A stretch of 8,605 bases of DNA from JAABQT01 sp035459025 (lineage in GTDB: Bacteria; Pseudomonadota; Gammaproteobacteria; Burkholderiales; SG8-39), in contig DATHYT010000044.1 in the NCBI GenBank assembly GCA_035459025.1, positions 1-8,605 on the forward strand, read 5' to 3'. The notes beneath the pieces were generated by a model that worked only from the letters and a program-made list of their open reading frames with translations, did no database searches and was not told the DNA's origin. Every line of letters begins with the position of its first letter. Position 1 is the first letter of the stretch. The position numbers and the translations under genes are program-made. Shown piece by piece: positions 1 through 6,546 of this stretch.

Positions 1-22
1 CCCCTGCAAGCCTTCGTGTCAT
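1..22 (-). CDS. Start of a further mla-operon gene, probably mlaC (partial, 7 codons)
   Basis: Seen: on the minus strand an ATG at 22-20 opens a frame reading M-T-R-R-L-A-G before the window ends. A strong ribosome binding site (GAGGAGAA) lies 7 nt upstream and overlaps the mlaA stop codon at 36-34, so this gene is translationally coupled to mlaA. Known: in many betaproteobacteria the order is mlaF-E-D-A-C-B, with mlaC encoding the periplasmic phospholipid carrier, whose start is a basic, Sec-type signal peptide. Inferred: the basic M-T-R-R start and the position fit mlaC, but seven residues cannot prove identity. That a gene starts here is well supported; the name is a context guess, so the symbol is left empty. 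Confidence 0.6.
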
Positions 23-26
23 TGCG

Positions 27-35
27 CTTCTCCTC
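27..35 (-). promoter_or_regulatory. Ribosome binding site of the gene after mlaA
   Basis: The minus strand reads GAGGAGAAG here, a near-perfect anti-16S match. The AGGAG core (34-30) ends 7 nt before the ATG at 22-20. It overlaps the TGA of mlaA, so ribosomes terminating on mlaA are placed directly on this site. It is the main evidence that a real start codon lies at the window edge. Confidence 0.7.
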
Positions 36-735
36 AGTCCACCGGCGGCCGCTCGCGCGGCGGCCGGCCATCATAGATCTGGCTGCGGCGCTGCTGCAGG
101 TACGCCTCGCGCAGGAACACGTACCGGTCGAGCGCCGCCGCTTCCAGCGTGCGGCTCGCCCCGAGCAGGTCGGTGCGGCGGCTCACCGTGCGCGCCACCG
201 TCAGCCCGTTGCGCTCGTCCACGGGCGTGTGCTCGTAGACCGGATCGCCCGCCCAGTCGACCGGCAACGCCGCGGTGTCGCGCAGCGTCGAGGGCCCGAG
301 CAACGGCAGCACGAGGTACATGCCGTCACCCACGCCCCAGCGCCCCAGCGTCTGGCCGAAATCCTCATTGTGCTTTTCCAGCCCCATGTCGCTTGCCCAG
401 TCGATGACGCCGAGGAACCCCAGCGTACTGTTGAACGCGAAGCGTAGCCAGTCATTGACCGCAGTTTCAACCTTGCCCTGTAACAAATTGTTCGCGCCGA
501 TGAATAGGTCGTCGATATTGTTGAAGAAATTACGCACCGCGTCGCGCAGCCCCTGCGGCGCAACGTTCCGGTACAGGCGCGCGGTGGGCCTGAGCACGAG
601 CTCGTCGGCCTGGTCGTTGAACTCCAGCACCGCGCGGTTCACGCCCTCAATCGGATCGCGCGCATCGCCGCCGCCCGTGGTGGCGCAGCCGCCGGCGGCG
701 AGCGCCAGCGCGAGAACGAGCGTCCGAGCGCTCAC
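34..735 (-). CDS. mlaA: MlaA, outer-membrane phospholipid-removal lipoprotein (VacJ family)
   Basis: MlaA sits in the outer membrane, usually with porins, and removes mislocalised phospholipid from the outer leaflet, passing it to MlaC. The 233-residue product has a short hydrophobic signal ending in A-G-G-C, so Cys17 is the likely lipidated residue (Ala at -3 is a weak lipobox). Family motifs follow in order: D-P-I-E-G-V-N-R near residues 27-34, the N-F-F-N-N-I-D-D region at 69-76, F-G-Q-T-L-G-R-W-G-V-G at 126-136 with L-P-L-L-G-P-S-T-L-R-D just after, and a V-F-L-R-E-A-Y segment at 206-212. Length is close to the usual 230-260. The GTG start at 735-733 overlaps the mlaD stop by 4 nt (GTGA), and a GAAGGA site lies 7 nt upstream. 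Codons of residues 68-105 (534-421) include many A/T-ending ones (CTA, TTA, AAT, GTT) rare in the rest of the window. The family assignment is firm; the exact lipid cysteine is inferred. Confidence 0.95.
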   Translation of the reverse strand: MSARTLVLALALAAGGCATTGGGDARDPIEGVNRAVLEFNDQADELVLRPTARLYRNVAPQGLRDAVRNFFNNIDDLFIGANNLLQGKVETAVNDWLRFAFNSTLGFLGVIDWASDMGLEKHNEDFGQTLGRWGVGDGMYLVLPLLGPSTLRDTAALPVDWAGDPVYEHTPVDERNGLTVARTVSRRTDLLGASRTLEAAALDRYVFLREAYLQQRRSQIYDGRPPRERPPVD

Positions 736-1211
736 TTGCCGTCCTTCGCGTCGCCGCCCTCGGCGGCCTTGTTGAACAGAAACTGGCCGATCAGGTTTTC
801 CAGCACCACCGCGGACTGCGTGAGGCGCAGGCGCTCGCCATCCTTCAGCGTGCGCTCGTCGGCGCCGGCTTCGAGGCCAATGTACTGCTCGCCGAGCAGC
901 CCCGAGGTGAGGATCTTGGCCGAGGTGTCGCGAGGGAAGCGGTAGCGCGAATCGATCGTGAAGATCGCCACCGCCTCATAGCTCTTGCTGTCGAAGCCGA
1001 TGTCGGCCACGCGCCCGACCACCACGCCGGCGCTCTTTACCGGCGCGCGCACCTTCAGTCCGCCGATGTTGGAAAAGCGCGCTTCCACCCGGTAGGTCTC
1101 GGCGGTGGAGAAGGAAGCGAGGTTGCCGACCTTCAGCGCGAGGAACAAGAGCGCCCCGAGGCCGATCGCGACGAAGACGCCGACCCACAGGTCGATGGCG
1201 GAACGAGTCAT
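732..1211 (-). CDS. mlaD: MlaD, inner-membrane-anchored MCE-domain phospholipid-binding subunit
   Basis: MlaD forms a hexameric ring on the periplasmic face of MlaFE and passes lipid between the transporter and MlaC. From the ATG at 1211 the product has 159 residues: a cytoplasmic tail (M-T-R-S-A-I-D-L-W-V-G), one membrane segment at about 8-27, then an MCE domain at about 38-117 with S-N-I-G-G-L-K-V-R-A-P-V (47-58), G-V-V-V-G-R-V-A-D-I (62-71) and T-S-G-L-L-G-E-Q-Y-I-G-L (102-113). It ends with V-V-L-E-N-L-I-G-Q-F-L-F, the helix that lines the ring pore in the family. The C-terminal tail is shorter than in the E. coli protein. A GTG three codons upstream is open, but it lies inside the GGAGGTG site at 1224-1218 that serves the ATG, so 1211 is the better start. 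The ATG follows the mlaE stop by 1 nt; the stop overlaps mlaA by 4 nt. Confidence 0.95.
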   Translation of the reverse strand: MTRSAIDLWVGVFVAIGLGALLFLALKVGNLASFSTAETYRVEARFSNIGGLKVRAPVKSAGVVVGRVADIGFDSKSYEAVAIFTIDSRYRFPRDTSAKILTSGLLGEQYIGLEAGADERTLKDGERLRLTQSAVVLENLIGQFLFNKAAEGGDAKDGK

Positions 1212-1212
1212 T

Positions 1213-1998
1213 TCAGGCACCTCCGGTGAACATGAGCGCGGTGAGCACGAAATCGAGCGCGAGTATGGCGAGCGAGGACGTCACCACGGTGCGCGTGGTC
1301 GCTCCGGAAACCCCCTCGGCGGTGGGCACCGCGTCGTAGCCCTCGAACACCGCGATCAATGTCACGGCGACGCCGAACACGACGCTCTTGATGACGCCGT
1401 TCAGGATGTCGTTGCGCACGTCCACCGCCGCCTGCATCTGCGACCAGAACGCGCCTTCGTCCACGCCGATCAGCACCACCCCCACCAGGTAGCCGCCGAA
1501 GATGCCCATCGCCGAGAACAGCGCCGCGAGCAGCGGCATCGACAGCACGCCGCCCCAGAAGCGCGGCGCGACCACGCGCGCGATCGGGTCCACCGCCATC
1601 ATCTCCATCGCCGAGAGCTGTTCGGTGGCCTTCATCAGGCCGATCTCGGCGGTGATCGCGCTGCCGGCGCGGCTCGCGAAGAGCAGCCCGGCGACCACCG
1701 GCCCGAGCTCCCGCACCAGCGACAGCGCCACCAGCACCCCGAGCGCCTCCGAGGAGCCGTAGCGCTGCAGCGTGTCGTAGCCCTGCAGGCCGAGCACCAT
1801 GCCGACGAACAAGCCGCTCACCAGAATGATGATGAGCGAGAGCACGCCCGCGAAGTAGACCTCGCGCACCGTGAGCCGGAAACGGCGGAACGCGGTCCCC
1901 GAGTGGGCAAGCAGGTACAGAAAGAAGCGACTGGCGTAGCCCAGGCGCCATACGCCGGTCGTCACCATGGCACCGAGTCGGACGAGGGCGTGGCGCAA
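1213..1998 (-). CDS. mlaE: MlaE, permease of the MlaFEDB phospholipid transporter
   Basis: MlaE is the integral inner-membrane subunit; two copies pair with two MlaF ATPases to move phospholipid in concert with the MlaD ring. The 261-residue product has the family length. It has an N-terminal amphipathic stretch, a hydrophobic segment at about 50-72, the conserved core S-L-V-R-E-L-G-P-V-V-A-G (93-104) followed by S-R-A-G-S-A-I-T-A-E-I-G (109-120) and the coupling region M-E-M-M-A-V-D-P (131-138), then hydrophobic segments near 147-178, 203-218 and 240-258. The start is TTG at 1998, 2 nt after the mlaF stop, with no clear ribosome binding site. An ATG at 1968 would remove ten residues (R-H-A-L-V-R-L-G...) that resemble the N-terminus of the E. 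coli homologue, so TTG with translational coupling is preferred, though not certain. Family assignment is firm. Confidence 0.94.
   Translation of the reverse strand: MRHALVRLGAMVTTGVWRLGYASRFFLYLLAHSGTAFRRFRLTVREVYFAGVLSLIIILVSGLFVGMVLGLQGYDTLQRYGSSEALGVLVALSLVRELGPVVAGLLFASRAGSAITAEIGLMKATEQLSAMEMMAVDPIARVVAPRFWGGVLSMPLLAALFSAMGIFGGYLVGVVLIGVDEGAFWSQMQAAVDVRNDILNGVIKSVVFGVAVTLIAVFEGYDAVPTAEGVSGATTRTVVTSSLAILALDFVLTALMFTGGA
1218..1224 (-). promoter_or_regulatory. Strong ribosome binding site deciding the mlaD start
   Basis: The minus strand reads GGAGGTG here, with the GGAGG core 8 nt before the ATG at 1211-1209. It lies inside the last codons of mlaE. The in-frame GTG at 1220 sits within this site and cannot use it, so the site fixes the start of mlaD at 1211. 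Confidence 0.75.
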
Positions 1999-2000
1999 AG

Positions 2001-2879
2001 CTAGGCGCTGCCGGCGAGGCCGAGGTCGGCGGAGTAGCCGGCGGCCGGATAATGAAAAGGCACCGGCCCGTCGGTCGCGCCACTGACGAACTGCTCGACG
2101 AAGGGCACGCCGGAGCGGCGCACCTCGGCGGGGGTGCCCTGGGCGACGACGCGCCCGTCGGCCATGAAGTAGACGTAATCCACGAGCGGCAGGGTCTCGG
2201 CAACGTCGTGCGTGACGATGACCGCGGTGGCGCCGAGCGCGTCGTTCAGCTGCCGCACCAAACGGGCGATGACGCCGAGCGCGATCGGGTCGAGCCCGGT
2301 GAACGGCTCGTCGTACAGGATCAGCTCCGGATCGAGCGCGATGGCGCGCGCCAGCGCGACGCGCCGCGCCATGCCGCCCGAGAGCTCCGCCGGCATGAGC
2401 GGCGCCGCGCCGCGCAGTCCCACCGCCTCGAGCTTGAGCAGCACCAGGTCGCGGATCGCGTCCTCCGGCAGGTCGGTGTGCTCGCGCATCTGGAACGCCA
2501 CGTTGTCGAACACCGTCATGTCGGTGAACAGCGCGCCGAACTGGTACAGCATGCCCATGCGCCGGCGCAGTGCGTACAGGCCGTCGCGGTCGAGCTCGCC
2601 GGTCACCTGGCCGAGCACGCGCGCCCGGCCTCGCGTGGGCAGCAGCGCCGCCGCGATGATCCGCAGCAGCGTCGTCTTGCCGCAGCCCGACTGGCCCATG
2701 ATCGCCACCACCTTGCCGCGCGGGATCTCGAGGTCGATGCCGTGCAGCACCGGCGCTTGCCCGTAGGCGAACGTCAAGTCTTCGATCTGTGCGATGGCGG
2801 CAGGGTCAGCCACGGGGTGGGGCGGGGACGGCGGCAATGCGCTGATTTTACTCGACGCGCTGGGGCAAGCCGGTTTCAC
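2001..2879 (-). CDS. mlaF: MlaF, ATPase of the Mla phospholipid transporter
   Basis: MlaF hydrolyses ATP on the cytoplasmic face to drive lipid movement through MlaE. Counting from the GTG at 2879, the nucleotide-binding parts are: Walker A G-Q-S-G-C-G-K-T-T (62-70), Q-loop Gln113 (Y-Q-F-G-A-L-F-T-D), signature L-S-G-G-M-A-R-R (166-173), Walker B L-I-L-Y-D-E-P-F-T-G-L-D-P (186-198) and H-loop His224. The tail D-G-P-V-P-F-H-Y-P-A (270-279) is the MlaF-type C-terminal extension that docks on the partner subunit and separates it from ordinary ABC ATPases. The start is uncertain. The first 22 residues are a Pro/Ser/Ala-rich leader unlike the family, and GTG at 2813-2811 would give 270 residues, the usual MlaF length. 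Neither start has a clear ribosome binding site. It is the first gene of the minus-strand operon, and its stop is 2 nt before mlaE. Confidence 0.93.
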   Translation of the reverse strand: MKPACPSASSKISALPPSPPHPVADPAAIAQIEDLTFAYGQAPVLHGIDLEIPRGKVVAIMGQSGCGKTTLLRIIAAALLPTRGRARVLGQVTGELDRDGLYALRRRMGMLYQFGALFTDMTVFDNVAFQMREHTDLPEDAIRDLVLLKLEAVGLRGAAPLMPAELSGGMARRVALARAIALDPELILYDEPFTGLDPIALGVIARLVRQLNDALGATAVIVTHDVAETLPLVDYVYFMADGRVVAQGTPAEVRRSGVPFVEQFVSGATDGPVPFHYPAAGYSADLGLAGSA

Positions 2880-2893
2880 CTATAGTTAGGGGC
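2814..2893. promoter_or_regulatory. Divergent control region between the mla operon and the plus-strand operon
   Basis: This is the only place where a promoter for both operons could sit outside clear coding sequence; it is 80 nt if mlaF starts at 2813 and only 14 nt if it starts at 2879. On the plus strand TATAGT (2881-2886) matches a -10 hexamer at five of six positions, ending 7 nt before the GTG start at 2894. No good -35 lies at 16-18 nt. The same bases form the palindrome CTATAG (2880-2885), so the minus strand also reads TATAGG there. No intrinsic terminator is seen. The call rests on position and one hexamer and is tentative. Confidence 0.35.
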
Positions 2894-3617
2894 GTGGACA
2901 GGGTAGTCGCCAACGCCGCGATCCGCGTGGCGGGTCTGGTCAAACGCTTCGGCAAGCGCGAGGCGCTGGCCGGCGTCGACCTGGAGGTGGCGCCGGGCGA
3001 GGCCTTCGGCCTGGTCGGGGCCAACGGCGCGGGCAAGACGACGCTGCTGAAATGCCTGCTCGATCTGTGCGCCTTCGATGCCGGCCGCATCGAGATCTTC
3101 GGCGCGCCGAGCAACGAGGCGCGCGCACGCGCGCGCCTCGCCTACGTTCCCGAGCGATTCTTGCCGCCGCACTACCTGCGCGGGCGCGAGTTCCTGGAGC
3201 TGACCGTGCGCCTCGGCGGAGTCGCTTATGAGGAAGCCGCGGCGCGTGCGCTTCTCGCCGAGCTCGCGCTGGACGCCGAGGTGCTCGAGCGCCCGGTGCG
3301 CGAGCTCTCCAAGGGCATGACGCAAAAGCTCGGTCTCGCCGGGGGGTTCCTGCTCGCGCGCGAGCTCACGGTGCTCGACGAGCCGATGAGCGGCCTCGAC
3401 CCGGCAAGCCGCCTCGCGGTGAAATCCGTCCTCGCGCGCCTGCATGCCGAAGGGCGCACGCTGCTGTTCACCTCGCACGTGCTGGCCGACGTGGAGGAGC
3501 TGTGCACGACCATCGCCGTGCTCGACCGCGGCCGCCTCTGCTTTCGCGGCGCGCCGGCGGCGCTCACCGCGCGCTACGGCGAATCGAGCCTGGAGCGCGC
3601 TTTCCTGCGTTGCGTGA

Positions 3618-3628
<11 letters not shown>
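2894..3628 (+). CDS. ABC-type ATPase (ABC-2/drug-exporter-like), partner permease not in window
   Basis: This is a 244-residue stand-alone nucleotide-binding protein, expected to energise an inner-membrane ABC exporter. All ATPase motifs are intact: Walker A G-A-N-G-A-G-K-T-T (42-50), signature L-S-K-G-M-T-Q-K-L (138-146), Walker B L-T-V-L-D-E-P-M-S-G-L-D-P (158-170) and H-loop His195. The Q-loop glutamine is replaced by Glu87 (Y-V-P-E-R), a substitution common in the ABC-2/GldA-like subfamily, as is the L-S-K-G-M signature. It lacks the MlaF-type tail, so it is not an mla paralogue. The start is a GTG with no proper ribosome binding site (AGGG lies only 1-2 nt away); no ATG or better start is present upstream before an in-frame stop at 2843. 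Its 3' end overlaps the response regulator by 11 nt, so the two are surely co-transcribed. The substrate is unknown. Confidence 0.88.
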
Positions 3629-5045
<1,417 letters not shown>

Positions 5046-5048
5046 GCG

Positions 5049-6437
5049 ATGTCACTGTACCTCGAGCACTTCGGCCTCAAGGAGGCGCCCTTCCGCATCA
5101 CGCCGCATACCGACTTCTTCTTCGACGGCGCCGACCGCGGCGCCACGCTCGAGGCGCTGCTCTATGCCACTTTGCACGAGGAAGGCATCGTCAAGGTGGT
5201 GGGCGAAGTGGGCAGCGGCAAGACGATGTTGTGCCGGGTGCTGATCGAGCGGCTGCCGGCGCACGTGGAGACCGTGTACCTCGCCAATCCCTCGTTCACG
5301 CGCGACGAGATCCTCCACGCGGTGGCCGAGGAGCTCGACATCGAGGTCCCGCGCGAGCGCGTCACCGGCGCGCTGAACGCGCTGCACGACCGGCTGATCG
5401 AGTCCTACGGCGGGGGACGGCGCACCGTGATCCTGATCGACGAGGCGCACGCCATGCCCGAGGAGACGCTCGAGCAGGTGCGGCTGCTGTCGAACCTGGA
5501 AACCAGCCGCCACAAGCTGCTGCAGATCGTGCTGTTCGGCCAGCCCGAGCTGGATGAGGTGCTGGCGCTCGCCTCGATGCGCCAGCTGAAGGATCGCATC
5601 ACGCACAGCTTTCGCATGCGCCCGCTGCAGGCGGCGGAAGTCGGCACGTACCTGTCGTTCCGGATGCGCGCCGCCGGCTACCGCGGCCCCGACATCTTCG
5701 CCCCGGCGGCCGTGACGCTGATCGCACGGGCCGCCGGCGGGCTTTCCCGGCGCATCAACATCCTCGCCGACAAGTCGCTGCTCTCGGCCTACAGCGAAGG
5801 CGCCCACGGTGTGGGCGTCAGGCAAGCGCGCGCCGCCATCGCCGACTCCGAGTTCGCGCCGCGCTGGCGCGCGCCGCGAGGGCGGCTCGCTTTTGCCGCC
5901 GCGGCCGCCGCGGGCGTGCTCCTGGGAGCGGGCGCCTATTGGCTGCTTGCGCCTGCCCCGGTGCCCCCGCGCGTGCAGGCCCCGGCATCGGCGCCCGTCG
6001 CGCCACCGCAGGCTGCGGCGCCGAGCGCGCCGGCGCCGCAGCCGCAGCCGCAACCCTTGCTCGAGCGCGAGCAGATGCTGCGCCTCGCCGGCTACGACGC
6101 CGGGCGCAACCGGCTGCTGCACGCGCGGATCGAAGCCGCCCGCGACAAGCTCGATTCGGCGCCCGACGCCCGCCACAGCATCGAGCTGTACTTCACCGAC
6201 AACAGCGACCCCGACCGGGTGGAGCGGTTCCTGATGCGGGCGCGCGACCTGGTGCCGCTCGAGAACCTGTACATCGTGCCGGTGGAAAGCGGCGGCCGCT
6301 ACCGGATCTGGGCCCTGTATGGGGACTTCGCCGGGGAGCCCGAGGCTCAGCAGGCCGCCAAGCGCCTGCCGCCGAAATATCAGCAGGCCTTTCCCCTGGT
6401 GCCGCGAAGCTTTGCCGAAGTCCGCCGCGCGCTCTAG
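5049..6437 (+). CDS. mshM: MshM/ExeA-like AAA+ ATPase with membrane anchor and C-terminal SPOR-like domain
   Basis: This inner-membrane ATPase probably helps place or assemble the secretin of a MSHA-type pilus, by analogy with ExeA and MshM, which couple ATP hydrolysis to peptidoglycan binding. The 462 residues open with M-S-L-Y-L-E-H-F-G-L-K-E-A-P-F-R-I-T-P, the family start. Walker A is G-E-V-G-S-G-K-T (52-59), Walker B T-V-I-L-I-D-E-A-H (126-134), and L-F-G-Q-P-E-L (162-168) marks sensor 1. An Ala-rich transmembrane segment (about 280-300) follows, then a Pro/Ala/Gln-rich spacer (301-337) with P-Q repeats, then a beta-alpha-beta-beta-alpha region (about 376-462) containing R-Y-R-I-W-A-L-Y-G-D-F-A-G (418-429), typical of SPOR domains. 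The C-terminal part should therefore be periplasmic and able to bind denuded glycan. The gene starts 3 nt after the regulator and ends 109 nt before the secretin. The ATPase family is secure; the msh name rests on context, and the SPOR call is by pattern. Confidence 0.85.
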   Translation: MSLYLEHFGLKEAPFRITPHTDFFFDGADRGATLEALLYATLHEEGIVKVVGEVGSGKTMLCRVLIERLPAHVETVYLANPSFTRDEILHAVAEELDIEVPRERVTGALNALHDRLIESYGGGRRTVILIDEAHAMPEETLEQVRLLSNLETSRHKLLQIVLFGQPELDEVLALASMRQLKDRITHSFRMRPLQAAEVGTYLSFRMRAAGYRGPDIFAPAAVTLIARAAGGLSRRINILADKSLLSAYSEGAHGVGVRQARAAIADSEFAPRWRAPRGRLAFAAAAAAGVLLGAGAYWLLAPAPVPPRVQAPASAPVAPPQAAAPSAPAPQPQPQPLLEREQMLRLAGYDAGRNRLLHARIEAARDKLDSAPDARHSIELYFTDNSDPDRVERFLMRARDLVPLENLYIVPVESGGRYRIWALYGDFAGEPEAQQAAKRLPPKYQQAFPLVPRSFAEVRRAL

Positions 6438-6463
6438 GCAGGGGTATCTGCAAGATCCTGAAA

Positions 6464-6479
6464 ACTGTCCCACGACAGT
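6464..6479 (+). repeat. Perfect 6-bp inverted repeat upstream of the secretin gene
   Basis: ACTGTC and GACAGT are separated by CCAC. It lies 34 nt upstream of the TATGCT hexamer (6513), so it could be an operator or activator site, or a small RNA hairpin after the preceding gene. On the plus strand the T-rich stretch comes 11 nt after the stem, which is poor for an intrinsic terminator. Function is unknown. Confidence 0.45.
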
Positions 6480-6500
6480 CGCTTAGCGGCTTTTCTTCAG

Positions 6501-6512
6501 GCACGCTCGTGC
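6501..6512 (+). repeat. Perfect 5-bp inverted repeat adjoining the -10 element
   Basis: GCACG and CGTGC are separated by CT, ending directly at the candidate -10 hexamer at 6513. A protein bound here would cover the promoter spacer. The same bases give a partial resemblance to a sigma-54 site, but with the wrong spacing. It is short enough to be chance in GC-rich DNA. Confidence 0.3.
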
Positions 6513-6518
6513 TATGCT
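6510..6518 (+). promoter_or_regulatory. Candidate extended -10 promoter for the secretin gene
   Basis: TGC-TATGCT reads as an extended -10 (TGn) plus a hexamer matching TATAAT at four positions. The best -35 (TTTTCT at 6491-6496) is weak, which extended -10 promoters tolerate. The start of transcription would fall near 6525, just before the AGGGAGG site at 6528-6534, giving a short leader and supporting translation from 6547 rather than from the ATG at 6514 that overlaps this element. Confidence 0.4.
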
Positions 6519-6527
6519 AGCTATCCG

Positions 6528-6534
6528 AGGGAGG
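6528..6534 (+). promoter_or_regulatory. Ribosome binding site of the secretin gene
   Basis: AGGGAGG lies 12 nt before the ATG at 6547, slightly longer than ideal. It lies downstream of the other in-frame ATG (6514), so it can only serve the later start. Confidence 0.55.
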
Positions 6535-6546
6535 CGCTCAGACCTG

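Noticed and set aside
2819..2832. GG-N10-GC spacing in the divergent region
   Set aside because: The stretch is a G-rich run without the TT before the GC, and may lie in mlaF coding sequence; the match is compositional.
2861..2877. Possible sigma-54 promoter (TGGGGCAAGCC...TTTC) before the ABC gene
   Set aside because: There is no GC at the required distance from the GG, and the -12 part lacks the TTGC core.
6033..6058. Short CCGCAG tandem repeat in the MshM-like gene
   Set aside because: Only a few units, in frame and encoding Pro-Gln of a spacer. It is ordinary linker sequence, not a separate repeat element.
5052..6473. A 473-codon minus-strand open frame opposite the MshM-like gene
   Set aside because: No motif and shadow-like composition; the plus-strand frame has intact Walker motifs and a ribosome binding site.
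6464..6498. Intrinsic terminator after the MshM-like gene
   Set aside because: The stem is only 6 bp and the T-rich stretch begins 11 nt after it, so it does not fit the usual stem-then-T-tract form on the plus strand. On the minus strand a TTTT follows the stem, but no minus-strand gene ends there.
6514..6546. Earlier in-frame ATG for the secretin (11 extra residues)
   Set aside because: It overlaps the candidate -10 element and lies before the only ribosome binding site. The extra residues (M-L-A-I-R-G-R-R-S-D-L) would put charged residues ahead of an otherwise standard lipoprotein signal.
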